A stretch of DNA of 64,000 nucleotides from HXMU1420-2 sp017643305 (GCA_965217135.1 OZ244249.1:3596001-3660000); one strand, 5' to 3'. Positions 15,890-24,757 are shown, counted from the first letter of the stretch. The notes: generated from the letters alone by a model not told the origin. Numbers and translations: made by a program.

Positions 15890-16892
15890 TGTCTTTCTCG
15901 TAGGCCTCGATAATTGCCGCCACCAACGGGTGCCGCACCACATCCTTGGATGTGAAATAGTTGAAACTGATGCCCTTCACCGTGTTCAACAACCGTTCTG
16001 CATCAGCCAGCCCAGACGGGACGCCGCGCGGCAGGTCGATCTGCGACCGGTCACCGGTGATGACCATGCGGCTGCCTTCACCGAGCCGGGTCAGGAACAT
16101 CTTCATCTGCATCGTCGTGGCATTTTGCGCCTCGTCCAGAACCACGAACGCATTGGACAACGTGCGCCCGCGCATAAACGCCAGCGGTGCAATCTCAATC
16201 TTCTTTTCTTCCATCAGCTTGGCCAGCTGCTTGCCGGGCAGAAAATCGTTCAGCGCGTCGTACAGCGGCTGCATGTACGGGTCGACCTTGTCCTTCATAT
16301 CACCGGGCAGAAAGCCCAACCGCTCTCCGGCCTCCACTGCCGGACGCGACAGGATGATACGGTCAACATGGCCTTCAAGGAACATCGAAACACCCACCGC
16401 CACAGCCAGATAGGTCTTGCCTGTCCCGGCCGGACCAATGCCAAACGCCAGCTCATTGGAAAACAATGACCGGACATAGGTCTTCTGCGCGTCAGTGCGC
16501 GGTTCCACCAGCTTCTTGCGCGTATGGATCTCGATCTTGCCGCCATCGAACATTTCCAGCTGGTCGCCATCCCGCACCCCGGTGCCAACCTCGGACCGGC
16601 CCATGCGCAATTCGCGGTCAATATCGCCCTGTTCCAGCGGCTTGCCCGCCTCCAGACGGGCATAGAGTGTTTCCAGCACCTCAGCGGCCTGTTTTTGCGG
16701 TGCCTCTTCACCCATAACCGCCAACTGGTTGCCCCTTCGCACAATCTGAACACCCAGACTCTGTTCGATCAGGGCCAGGTTTCGGTCAAATTCTCCGCAC
16801 AGGTCGATCAGCAGGCGATTGTTTGGAAACTCGATCAGGGTTTCCTGCGGAATATTTCCGGTATTTTCCGGCGTCAGGGCGCTTATGGCCAA
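15882..16892 (-). CDS. phoH: PhoH-family ATPase
   Basis: A cytoplasmic PhoH/YbeZ-type ATPase that works with YbeY in RNA metabolism. It has an N-terminal RNA-binding-like region (about residues 20-110) and a P-loop domain with Walker A GPAGTGKT, SRPAVEAGERLGFLPGD and Walker B VVLDEAQNA. I placed the start at TTG 16892 (LAISALTPEN) because AAGGAG lies seven bases upstream. The open frame extends to 17015, but that part looks non-coding. About 336 residues. It overlaps ybeY by 8 bases. Confidence 0.93.
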   Translation of the reverse strand: MAISALTPENTGNIPQETLIEFPNNRLLIDLCGEFDRNLALIEQSLGVQIVRRGNQLAVMGEEAPQKQAAEVLETLYARLEAGKPLEQGDIDRELRMGRSEVGTGVRDGDQLEMFDGGKIEIHTRKKLVEPRTDAQKTYVRSLFSNELAFGIGPAGTGKTYLAVAVGVSMFLEGHVDRIILSRPAVEAGERLGFLPGDMKDKVDPYMQPLYDALNDFLPGKQLAKLMEEKKIEIAPLAFMRGRTLSNAFVVLDEAQNATTMQMKMFLTRLGEGSRMVITGDRSQIDLPRGVPSGLADAERLLNTVKGISFNYFTSKDVVRHPLVAAIIEAYEKDSV

Positions 16893-17040
16893 ATTGCTCT
16901 CCTTGCTCCGTCTTCTAATATGACCGTGCCAATTCCTATTCTTGCGTGCAAGGCCGGGAACCGGGATTTCATCAAACTCAAACACAAATGGCCGCCCGGC
17001 GATCCGGACGGCCAAACATGATGCTCTGCCCTTTCAAGGA

Positions 17041-17334
17041 TCAGATCAGATCTTCGATGGAGGAACCTTTCTTGTAAGGCCCAACCGCAGTGCCCGGAGG
17101 CGCTACACCGGAGCACACCGGCTTGCCGTACTTGTCGAGCCGCTGGCTCAGGTACCCTTCGAACCCGTCATCGATGATCCAGTGATCGCACCCGTTGGGA
17201 TCCACCCAGATACCAGCCTGCAGTTGGCTCAGATCCTTGGCGTCAAACCCCCGGTCCACCGTTTTGTCGACCTTGTCGCATGCCGCTATTCCCGCACCCA
17301 GCGTCAGCAGCAGAATTCCTTTGACCAATTTCAT
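17041..17334 (-). CDS. Small lipoprotein sharing a domain with the neighbouring OmpA-like protein
   Basis: A 97-residue protein with a lipoprotein signal (MKLVKGILLLTLGAGIAAC, lipid-modified Cys19). It contains the segment IWVDPNGCDHWIIDDGFEGY and, later, GKPVCSG. Almost the same pattern (WVDPDGCEHWVMDDGAEGY ... GIPVC) occurs in the OmpA-like protein encoded 12 bases upstream. The two are probably co-transcribed and may sit together at the outer membrane. I know no function for this short cysteine-containing domain. Confidence 0.8.
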   Translation of the reverse strand: MKLVKGILLLTLGAGIAACDKVDKTVDRGFDAKDLSQLQAGIWVDPNGCDHWIIDDGFEGYLSQRLDKYGKPVCSGVAPPGTAVGPYKKGSSIEDLI

Positions 17335-17346
17335 GTGTCCGTCCCC

Positions 17347-17928
17347 TTAGCGCAGGCAGATAATTTCGACGCGGCGGTTCTTGGCCATGTTGGCCGCGCT
17401 CGTGTTCGGCACGGCAGGCTGGCGTTCGCCATAGGCGCGCACATCGGCAATCCGCGCGCCTGTACTTTGCGCCACGCGCGCCACCGCATTGGCCCGGTTC
17501 TGTGACAGGCGCATGTTATAGGCGTCCGATGCCCGGCTGTCGGTATGGCCTACGATGATATAGGAGGTCGCGGTTGCCCCCGAGAAAAACTCCTGCAGCC
17601 GCTGCTGGCCTGCGGAACTGATGCGATAGCTGTCCGTGGCAAAGAACTGGTCGGTATTCATGACGCCGCACAGATTGCCCCGACGACAAACCGGGATGCC
17701 CTGCCGCGAAACATGCGGGGTCATGTAGCCTTCGGCCCCGTCATCCATCACCCAGTGCTCGCACCCGTCCGGGTCCACCCAGATCGTCGGCACATATCGC
17801 TGGCCCGTCACCGTTTGCGGAGTGCTCTGCGCCTGAACCTGTGTTGCCATTACCATCGCGCCAACAGCAAAACATGCCAGCGCCCCGATCACGGTCCCAC
17901 TCAACCGTTTTCCGCCTTTGTCAGCCAC
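17347..17928 (-). CDS. OmpA-family protein with N-terminal WVDP-GC-HW domain
   Basis: The product, about 193 residues, has a signal or anchor segment (VIGALACFAVGAMVMATQVQAQ), then a short domain IWVDPDGCEHWVMDDGAEGY...GIPVCRRGNLC. A C-terminal OmpA peptidoglycan-binding domain follows (from FFATDSYRIS; key parts YIIVGHTDSRASDAYN and LSQNRANAVARV, ending KNRRVEI). The start is set at GTG 17928 with GGGGG upstream; an ATG at 17991 in the same frame is possible but adds a non-signal-like leader. It should tether the envelope to peptidoglycan. It is followed by a lipoprotein with the same small domain. Confidence 0.85.
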   Translation of the reverse strand: MADKGGKRLSGTVIGALACFAVGAMVMATQVQAQSTPQTVTGQRYVPTIWVDPDGCEHWVMDDGAEGYMTPHVSRQGIPVCRRGNLCGVMNTDQFFATDSYRISSAGQQRLQEFFSGATATSYIIVGHTDSRASDAYNMRLSQNRANAVARVAQSTGARIADVRAYGERQPAVPNTSAANMAKNRRVEIICLR

Positions 17929-18359
17929 GGATACCCCCACTTTTGCGGTCCTATAATCACCTGGCAGCGGTGACTCGCACTTAACGTGCATAAATGTGCA
18001 TAGATGTAGCGAAGTTACGAAAGTTGAGGTGGCTTGTGAAGGAAAAACTACCAGATGTAGTGTTGAAACACCAAATGCCTGTCATATCAGTCGCATTAAG
18101 TCTGATTCGCGAAACCGCTTGCCAGACAGCTGCCCAACCCGCTCAACCAACCGGACCGAATTGGCAGCTTTGAGCATTGTGGCTCAACTGTTGACAATTT
18201 CACCAAGCGCATTGGCATCTTCCCCAACTCGGAGACAATCAACCAGAATTCTTTGACGCTACCGGTAAAAGTTAACTGTGGGGGGCCGACTCGCCCTGTA
18301 TACTCCCGATACTGTTCAGGGTCTGCAGACAGGGCTTTGCGCCGCAACCGGTGGGGTTA
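17929..18359. other. Divergent intergenic region between the OmpA-like gene and the small secreted protein gene
   Basis: About 430 bases without a credible gene; short antiparallel open frames here lack any protein character. It must hold promoters for both directions. For the plus strand, TATACT at about 18299-18304 is a good -10 hexamer, but its -35 is unclear. TTGACG (18252) and TTGACA (18191) are possible -35 boxes without well-placed partners. Confidence 0.4.
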
Positions 18360-18712
18360 ATGCGGGCGATCCTGTCCAGCATGGGGTTGTTGACTATGGA
18401 TGTTTTTTTAGTGCAGGGGCTGCCTGCGCGATGATGCTGGTATCAACCGTCGCATCGGCACAAACGCTACCAACCAAACCGGGCACCAATAACAGTGTGA
18501 TCACCAACAGCTGTTTCCGCGGCCCGTCGTCCAGTGTGATCTGGGATCGTCCGAACGCAGTGTTTGTCCAAGATCTCGTGCGCTACGGCTATTCCTACCC
18601 GCAGGCCCACGCCATCGGCGAACGTGTCTGCCGGGATGAATACGGCGTGAAGCGGCCGGACTATTTGCGTACGTCGCTGTTGCAGATCATGGCGCAGACA
18701 CCACCGCAGTAA
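18360..18712 (+). CDS. Small secreted conserved protein with an apparent frameshift in its signal peptide
   Basis: The mature part, from about 18431, encodes AQTLPTKPGTNNSVITNSCF, then VIWDRPNAVFVQDLVRYGYS and IGERVCRDEYGV, typical of small exported rhodobacterial proteins of unknown function. In its own frame only MM at 18431 can start it, which cuts the signal peptide short. A good start, ATG 18360 with GTGGGG before it, reads MRAILSSMGLLTMDVF in another frame up to a run of seven T (18403-18409). One more T would join the two into a normal signal peptide. Thus it is a slippage-prone tract, decay, or a homopolymer error. Confidence 0.6.
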
Positions 18713-18724
18713 AACGGCGCCGGG

Positions 18725-20053
18725 TCAGGCTGAGGCGCGTTCGCCCGCAAGCGAATTCGCGCCCGAGTCCACGATCCGCACCTTGGCCAGATCGCCAACC
18801 GACAGGTCATCGGCCTGGACGTGAACTGCGTGCAGGTATTCCGATTTGCCGACCATCTGCCCGGGCAGCCGTCCGGGCTTTTCTAACAACACCCGCACCT
18901 CGCGCCCGACCATGTTATCCTGCACCTCGCGCTGATGCCGCGTGATCAATGCCTGCAATTTCTGCAGCCGTTCATCTGCCACATCCTGCGGCACTTGCGG
19001 ACGTTCTGCCGCCGGCGTGCCCGGCCGCGTCGAATATTTGAAAGAATAGGCATAGCCGTAGCGGACCTCTTCAATCAGATCGAGAGTCGCCTGAAAATCC
19101 GCATCCGCTTCCTCAGGGAACCCGACAATGAAATCTCCAGACATCAAGATATCTGGCCGCGCCTCCCGGATACGTTCGATCAGCCGCAGGTAGCTCTCTG
19201 CTGTATGCGACCGGTTCATCCGCTTCAGGATCCGGTCCGACCCGGACTGCACCGGTAGATGCAGATAGGGCATCAGCTTGTCACAGGTGCCATGCGCCTC
19301 GATCAAATCATCGGTCATGTCATTGGGGTGTGAAGTGGTGAACCGGATCCGCTCCAACCCGTCCACCTCGTTCAGCGCCCAGATCAGTTGCGCCAGCGAC
19401 CACGGATCTCCGTCAGGCCCGCCACCATGATAGGCATTCACATTCTGTCCCAGCAGCGTGATTTCCCGCACGCCCCGCTCCACCAGATCGCGTGCTTCAC
19501 TCAGGACCCGGTCCACCGGCCGGCTCACCTCGGCCCCGCGGGTGTAGGGCACCACACAAAAGGCACAAAACTTATCACAGCCTTCCTGCACGGTCAGAAA
19601 GGCGGTTGGCCCCCGCTTGGCGCGGGCCCGACCTTTCAGATGGGCAAACTTGTCTTCCTCGGGAAAATCCGTGTCCAACGCTTTTTCCCCGGCCTGCGCC
19701 TTGGCTTCCAACTCGGGTAATCGGTGATAGCTCTGCGGCCCAACCACCAAATCCACCAGCGGCTGGCGGCGCATGATCTCTTCACCTTCGGCCTGCGCCA
19801 CACAACCAGCCACGCCAATCTTCAGATCAGGTTTCTCCGCCTTCAGGCCCTTGAAGCGGCCCAGTTCCGAATACACTTTCTCCGCCGCCTTTTCGCGGAT
19901 ATGGCAGGTGTTCAGCAGGATCATGTCTGCGTCATCGGGCCTGTCGGTTTCCACGTAACCTTGACCGCCCATCGCCTCGGCCATGCGCTCACTGTCATAG
20001 ACATTCATCTGACAGCCATAAGTCTTGATGTAGAGTTTCTTCGGCGCGGTCAT
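18725..20053 (-). CDS. miaB: tRNA-2-methylthio-N6-dimethylallyladenosine synthase
   Basis: MiaB is a radical-SAM enzyme that methylthiolates i6A37 of tRNAs. The 442-residue product has the three N-terminal [4Fe-4S] cysteines (TYGCQMN, LNTCHIR, VAGCVAQ). It also has the radical-SAM motif CDKFCAFCVV, and a C-terminal TRAM domain (about residue 370 on). The start is ATG 20051-20053 (MTAPKKLYIKTYG). It is upstream of phoH-ybeY in the common order, here separated by the OmpA/lipoprotein pair and the small secreted protein. Confidence 0.96.
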   Translation of the reverse strand: MTAPKKLYIKTYGCQMNVYDSERMAEAMGGQGYVETDRPDDADMILLNTCHIREKAAEKVYSELGRFKGLKAEKPDLKIGVAGCVAQAEGEEIMRRQPLVDLVVGPQSYHRLPELEAKAQAGEKALDTDFPEEDKFAHLKGRARAKRGPTAFLTVQEGCDKFCAFCVVPYTRGAEVSRPVDRVLSEARDLVERGVREITLLGQNVNAYHGGGPDGDPWSLAQLIWALNEVDGLERIRFTTSHPNDMTDDLIEAHGTCDKLMPYLHLPVQSGSDRILKRMNRSHTAESYLRLIERIREARPDILMSGDFIVGFPEEADADFQATLDLIEEVRYGYAYSFKYSTRPGTPAAERPQVPQDVADERLQKLQALITRHQREVQDNMVGREVRVLLEKPGRLPGQMVGKSEYLHAVHVQADDLSVGDLAKVRIVDSGANSLAGERASA

Positions 20054-20172
20054 GGTGCGGATATCCCGTTGCAGACGCGCTCCCATAAACTGTCCGGGAC
20101 AGGCTTGCAATGCAGCCACAGATGCCCGACCTTCTGGCTACCTCCGCCAGCAGAGCGCGATACAGGAACATT

Positions 20173-21039
20173 ATGAGCTACCGGTCTGTCCAAGATTACC
20201 TCGACAAAACAGCGACCAAGCCCGCCAAGGGCCCGCTGGCGATGATCTTTGTCGAAGACGAGGTAGAAATCGGCACCACCCTGCGCCACCACCTCGAAAG
20301 CGGGTTTGGTACAGTCGTGGCCCTGATGCCGTATGACTTTTCCATCCCGGCAGACGTGGCCGACCGGGTGGACCGGATCGCCTTCGATCTCAGCACCGGC
20401 GACAACCTGCCAGACGCGGTCAACGCCTTCATCAAGGCCCAGCCCGGCCGCTGGATGTATTATTGTTACAACGCGGAATTCCTGTTCTTCCCGTTTTGCG
20501 AACACCGGTCTGTCGGGGAAATGCTGGCGTTCCAAGCCGAAGAACGCCGCGATGCAATGTTGGCATACGTGGTGGATCTCTATGCCGACGATCTGGGCAA
20601 ACACCCCAACGCGGTGTCTCTGAATTCTGCCCATCTCGACAAATCCGGCTACTACGCCCAGGCCCGACCCGATCCGGTGACAGGCCATCCGAAAGAACGC
20701 CAGCTCGATTTCTTCGGCGGGCTGCGCTGGCGGTACGAAGAACATATCCCAACCCGGTCCCGCAAAATCGACCGCATCGCGCTGTTCAAAGCGCAACCCG
20801 ATTTGCAACTGCGCCCGGATCACACGTTTAACGACGAAGAATACAATACCTATGCCTGCCCCTGGCACCACAACCTGACAGCGGCGGTCTGTTCGTTCCG
20901 CACTGCCAAAGCTCTGAAGCGCAATCCGGGGTCCCGTTATGACATCAGCACCTTCGCCTGGCATAATTCCATCCCGTTCGAATGGCATTCCCGTCAACTG
21001 CTGGACCTTGGCCTGATGGAGCCGGGACAGTGGTTCTGA
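20173..21039 (+). CDS. Glycosyltransferase family 2-like conserved protein
   Basis: A 288-residue cytosolic protein starting MSYRSVQDYLDK (ATG 20173, AGGAAC upstream). It opens with a strand-acid pattern MIFVEDEVEIGTTLRHHL and later shows RWMYYCYNAEFLFFPF, reminiscent of GT2-type nucleotide-sugar transferases (acidic residues after a hydrophobic strand). I cannot assign donor or acceptor. A long antisense open frame across the same region has no domain character. It is convergent with arsJ; an 8-bp hairpin lies between them. Confidence 0.6.
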   Translation: MSYRSVQDYLDKTATKPAKGPLAMIFVEDEVEIGTTLRHHLESGFGTVVALMPYDFSIPADVADRVDRIAFDLSTGDNLPDAVNAFIKAQPGRWMYYCYNAEFLFFPFCEHRSVGEMLAFQAEERRDAMLAYVVDLYADDLGKHPNAVSLNSAHLDKSGYYAQARPDPVTGHPKERQLDFFGGLRWRYEEHIPTRSRKIDRIALFKAQPDLQLRPDHTFNDEEYNTYACPWHHNLTAAVCSFRTAKALKRNPGSRYDISTFAWHNSIPFEWHSRQLLDLGLMEPGQWF

Positions 21040-21090
21040 ACGCCAAGCGATTTGTCGATAACCCGCACGCAACTCAGCAATGAATTGCAG

Positions 21091-21110
21091 GCAATTCGTT
21101 GACGAATTGC
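21091..21110. terminator. Bidirectional hairpin between convergent glycosyltransferase-like gene and arsJ
   Basis: GCAATTCG (21091-21098) and CGAATTGC (21103-21110) form a perfect 8-bp stem with a TTGA loop. It sits in the 76-base gap between two convergent stop codons. There is no strong T-run, so termination is inferred from position. Confidence 0.5.
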
Positions 21111-21115
21111 TTCGC

Positions 21116-22363
21116 TCACGCCTCCAGCCGCCGGGCCGCCAGCCAGCTCAGCGCCGCCATCACCGCTGCGGTCGAGAGGCAGAGAGGCAAGCCACCCAAC
21201 TGATAGCTGAGCCCGGACAGCAACGTGCCCGATAACCGCCCAGCCGCGTTGGACATGTAGTAGAACCCGACATCCATCGTCACCCGTTCGGACTGCGTGA
21301 ACGCGAGGATCAGGTAGGAGTGCACCGCGGAATTGATCGCAAACACTGCGCCGAACGCCAGCAAACCGATTACAAGTGTCCAGGTCAGCCAGGTTTGCGG
21401 CTCCCCAGCCACCCAGACCACCAGGGCCAGAGCCGCCGGGATCAGCGCCAGCAGACCCACCCACAGGGCGGCCAGACCCGAGATTTCCGTATCCGATTTC
21501 GTCTGTGCAGCCAGCAGGCGCGGAGCCGCCGCCTGGATCGCGCCATACCCGATGATCCACAGCGCCATGAACGTGCCGATCTGAAAGAACGCCAGCCGGT
21601 TGCCCGCCTCGCTTCCATCTGACAGGACGGAATAGAAATAGATCGGGATGCCCACGACGAACCAAACATCCCGCGCGCCAAATAGAAACATCCGCGCCGC
21701 CGACAGCAGGTTCACGTTCCGGCTGGTGGAAAACACATCGCGAAATTTCACGCCTTTCGACCCGCGCGGCAGGCCCGGCGGCATGAACGCCACCACCGCG
21801 ATCAGGATCAGCGCCAAAACCCCCGCCATCACGTAAAGCGATCGTTCAAATCCCCAGACGCCCAATAAAACCGTACCCAGCAGGAACCCCAGCCCCTTCA
21901 CCGTATTCTTCGATCCGGTCAGCACTGCCACCCAGCGAAACAGCCCGCCGTTCTCTTCAGGGGCCAGCAGTTTGACCGCGCTTTTCGAGCTCATCTTGGC
22001 CAGATCCTTGGCGACCCCGGAGGCCCCCTGCACGGCCATCACGAACGCAACTGAACTGACCACGCTCCACCCCGGATCCAGCCAGGTCAATGCCAGCAGC
22101 GCCACCACCTGCACCCCCAGCCCGGCATAGAGCGTGAAGGTCAGCCCGAACCGCTTGGCGATCCAGCCCGCGCTGAGGTTCGTGACCATCCCCATGAATT
22201 CATAGAGCAGAAACAGCCAGGCCAGCTGGAACGGCGAAAAGCCCAACGTATGGAAATGCAGTAGCACCAGCATGCGCAGCGCGCCGTCGGTCAGCATGAA
22301 CGCCCAATAGGCCGCCGTAACCGCGATATAGGCTGACAGCCCCTGTTGCCGGGTCGGCTCCAT
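21116..22363 (-). CDS. arsJ: ArsJ, organoarsenical (1-arseno-3-phosphoglycerate) efflux permease
   Basis: A 415-residue, twelve-helix MFS protein. The N-terminal YIAVTAAYWAFMLTDGALRM and the following LHFHTLGFSP segments are characteristic of ArsJ. ArsJ exports 1-arseno-3-phosphoglycerate formed by the partner GAPDH, giving arsenate resistance. The start at ATG 22363 overlaps the GAPDH stop codon (TGATG), so the two are translationally coupled. The upstream open frame to 22420 lies in the GAPDH gene. Confidence 0.9.
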   Translation of the reverse strand: MEPTRQQGLSAYIAVTAAYWAFMLTDGALRMLVLLHFHTLGFSPFQLAWLFLLYEFMGMVTNLSAGWIAKRFGLTFTLYAGLGVQVVALLALTWLDPGWSVVSSVAFVMAVQGASGVAKDLAKMSSKSAVKLLAPEENGGLFRWVAVLTGSKNTVKGLGFLLGTVLLGVWGFERSLYVMAGVLALILIAVVAFMPPGLPRGSKGVKFRDVFSTSRNVNLLSAARMFLFGARDVWFVVGIPIYFYSVLSDGSEAGNRLAFFQIGTFMALWIIGYGAIQAAAPRLLAAQTKSDTEISGLAALWVGLLALIPAALALVVWVAGEPQTWLTWTLVIGLLAFGAVFAINSAVHSYLILAFTQSERVTMDVGFYYMSNAAGRLSGTLLSGLSYQLGGLPLCLSTAAVMAALSWLAARRLEA

Positions 22364-23373
22364 CAAAGTGCGGCCAGCACCATGCGGGTCACATCCCCCA
22401 GCCGCCAAGCATAACCCCATTCATTATCGTACCAGGCATAGATCTTCACCTGCGTGCCGTTTATCACCATAGTCGACGGCGCATCGATTATGCTGGACCG
22501 CGGATCGTTGGTGTAATCGGTCGACACCAGCGGCCTTTCTTCATAGCCCAGAATGCCCTGCAACGGGCCCTCAGACGCGGCCTTGAACAGCGCATTGACC
22601 TCTTCGACGGTGGTTTCCCGCTCCAGCTCGAAAACGCAATCGGTCAGCGACGCGTTCAACAGCGGCACACGCACCGCGTGACCATTCAAACGACCCTTCA
22701 GTTCGGGAAAGATATGCGTGATCGCCGTGGCCGAGCCGGTACTGGTCGGTATCAGCGAATTCAGCGCCGACCGCGCGCGGCGCATGTCCTTGGCCGGACG
22801 GTCCACGATGGTCTGCGTATTGGTCACGTTATGGATCGTGGTCATCGACCCGTGCCGGATGCCCAAGTTTTCGTGCAGGACCTTGACCACCGGCGCCAGG
22901 CAGTTCGTGGTGCAGCTGGCAGCTGTCACGGTGTTGTGCCGCGCCGGGTCATAGTCATGGGTGTTCACGCCATAGACGATGTTGACCGCGCTGCCGTCCT
23001 TGACCGGGGCAGACACCACCACCTTTTTCACACCGGCGGCAAAATAAGGTGCGATCTTGGCCTCCGACTTGAATACGCCGGTACAGTCGACCACCACATC
23101 GATGCCCATCTCGGCCAGCGGCAGATCCTCAATTTTACGTTCGGCGGTCAGGCGCATGGCCTGCCCATCGATCGAAACACTGTTCTCAGTCCAGCCAAAG
23201 TCGCGCGGCCAGCGGCCGTGCACCGTGTCGAATTCCAGCAGCAGCGCGTGTTGTTCCGGCGTCCCGACCGGGTCATTCAGCAGGGCAATCTCCGCATCCA
23301 CCCCGTCATCTATCAGGGCCCGCACAACCAGCTTGCCGATACGGCCCAGCCCATTGATCGCTATCTTGGTCAT
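22363..23373 (-). CDS. ArsJ-associated glyceraldehyde-3-phosphate dehydrogenase
   Basis: A 336-residue type I GAPDH: Rossmann motif INGLGRIGKL, catalytic cysteine in SCTTNC, and YDNEWGYAWR at the C-terminus. Immediate coupling to arsJ shows it is the arsenate-detoxification paralogue that uses arsenate in place of phosphate to make 1-arseno-3-phosphoglycerate, rather than the main glycolytic enzyme. No arsR or arsC is adjacent. A CAAAT-N8-ATTTG inverted repeat (23442-23459) upstream could be an operator, but this is speculative. Confidence 0.9.
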   Translation of the reverse strand: MTKIAINGLGRIGKLVVRALIDDGVDAEIALLNDPVGTPEQHALLLEFDTVHGRWPRDFGWTENSVSIDGQAMRLTAERKIEDLPLAEMGIDVVVDCTGVFKSEAKIAPYFAAGVKKVVVSAPVKDGSAVNIVYGVNTHDYDPARHNTVTAASCTTNCLAPVVKVLHENLGIRHGSMTTIHNVTNTQTIVDRPAKDMRRARSALNSLIPTSTGSATAITHIFPELKGRLNGHAVRVPLLNASLTDCVFELERETTVEEVNALFKAASEGPLQGILGYEERPLVSTDYTNDPRSSIIDAPSTMVINGTQVKIYAWYDNEWGYAWRLGDVTRMVLAAL

Positions 23374-23466
23374 TTCTTCGTCCCACGAGGCAGTCAGATA
23401 CTAAGCCGCTTATCCCGAAACGACATCGGGGCGACAACGATCAAATTGTGAAATATTTGTAACGGC

Positions 23467-24276
23467 TCAGCGCCGCAGGATCACTGGGAACCAGTCTTCA
23501 CGCAGGCGCTGGCCGGGCTGCATGTCATGACCTGGAAACGGAGGAGAGGTGCGCCCGGGCCGTTCCACGTACCGCGCATCGTCGCCGACCAGCCGCAGCG
23601 AAAATGCCCGCCGCCGCGATGGGGATTGGTTGCCGCGCGCCCCATGCAGGGTGCGATAGTTGAAAGCCACGGCATCACCCGGTTTCATCGCCCATTCGGC
23701 AACATCCAAGCCGTCGGCATCCGGATCTGGCGCTGGAATGTATTGGCCTTCATCGGGGAAAAAGCCATCTTCCGACACCCAGCGCGTCGGCAGCACTTCC
23801 TTTTCCCACGCATGCGATCCGCGCACACAGCGCAGCGTCGCGTCGGCGACCGGATCCAGAGGCGACCAGAAGCTGACCGTCTGCCGCCCTTCGACAAAAT
23901 AATAGGGTCCGTCCTGATGCCATGGCGTGGCCATGGACGTGCCGGGTTCCTTCACCAGCACATGGTCATGGAACATCTGCACGCTGTCCGAGCCCATCAG
24001 ATCCGCCGCCACGACCGCAGCGGGAGACCGGTCGATCACATATGCGAATTCGGGAATACGGGTCCAGTTGCAGTAATCGTCAAAAAATCGCCCCGTCTCC
24101 CCCGCCTTTTCATTGTTCGACGCATAGGGGCCCGGCTCCGCCATGTTCCGCTCCACCCCGTTGCGCAATTCCTCTACGAAATCGGCGAACAGCCCTCGCA
24201 CCAACACAACGCCGTCGCGCTGATAGGCAGTCACGTGATCGGGGGTCAGTAAGGGGTGCAGCACGGCGCCGCTCAT
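23467..24276 (-). CDS. Phytanoyl-CoA dioxygenase (PhyH)-family Fe(II)/2-oxoglutarate oxygenase
   Basis: A 269-residue double-stranded beta-helix oxygenase. The iron facial triad is visible as His and Asp in TPWHQDGPYYFVEG and a distal His in YRTLHGARGN. RRRAFSLR supplies the likely 2-oxoglutarate-binding arginine. The substrate is unknown; bacterial members hydroxylate varied small molecules. The gene begins 7 bases after the irr stop codon on the same strand, so it is probably co-transcribed with that iron-response regulator. Confidence 0.85.
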   Translation of the reverse strand: MSGAVLHPLLTPDHVTAYQRDGVVLVRGLFADFVEELRNGVERNMAEPGPYASNNEKAGETGRFFDDYCNWTRIPEFAYVIDRSPAAVVAADLMGSDSVQMFHDHVLVKEPGTSMATPWHQDGPYYFVEGRQTVSFWSPLDPVADATLRCVRGSHAWEKEVLPTRWVSEDGFFPDEGQYIPAPDPDADGLDVAEWAMKPGDAVAFNYRTLHGARGNQSPSRRRAFSLRLVGDDARYVERPGRTSPPFPGHDMQPGQRLREDWFPVILRR

Positions 24277-24283
24277 TATAGGG

Positions 24284-24700
24284 TTAATTCCGCCGCAGGC
24301 GGATCACAACGTCGACGGAAGCAATCTCCGCCCCTTCAGGCGCATCTGGCACCTGGGCAATCACAAGTTGGTCAGCGGGCGCGTCCGACAGGCGGCCTTC
24401 GTCTTCCCAGTAAAAATGTGGGTGGTCATGCGTGTTGGTATCAAAATAACTTTTTGACCCGTCCACCGTGACCTCCTGCAACAGACCCGCGTCGCAGAAG
24501 GCCCGAAGCGTGTTGTAAACCGTGGCCAGGGATACCGGCGCACCCAGTGTCTTGGCTGCTTCAAAAAGGCTCTCGGCCGTGACGTGGCGATGCCGCCCGT
24601 CACCGACCAGCAATTCCGCCAATGCCGTGCGTTGGCGCGTTGGTCGGAGGCCTGCGTCGCCCAGCCAGGTGGTGGCGCGTTCTGTCGCTTGCTTTTGCAT
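24284..24700 (-). CDS. irr: Fur-family iron response regulator Irr
   Basis: The product, about 138 residues, has the Fur-fold winged helix (GLRPTRQRTALAELL), the histidine-rich GRHRHVTAESL element seen in Irr, and FDTNTHDHPHFYWEDEG. Irr is a haem-responsive regulator that acts under iron limitation in alphaproteobacteria. I chose the ATG at 24698-24700 (MQKQATERATTWLG); the open frame reaches a TTG at 24733. It is divergent from fabA, a common arrangement, and followed closely by a PhyH-type gene. Confidence 0.9.
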   Translation of the reverse strand: MQKQATERATTWLGDAGLRPTRQRTALAELLVGDGRHRHVTAESLFEAAKTLGAPVSLATVYNTLRAFCDAGLLQEVTVDGSKSYFDTNTHDHPHFYWEDEGRLSDAPADQLVIAQVPDAPEGAEIASVDVVIRLRRN

Positions 24701-24757
24701 TGCTGCGGTCCGCTTGTTTTCTGTCACCAACAATAAAGCCTGCTGGCGCTAAAATTC

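Noticed and set aside
20050..21072. Minus-strand open frame of 340 codons
   Set aside because: Shadow of the glycosyltransferase-like gene; the plus-strand product has better composition, a start with ribosome site and family-like motifs.
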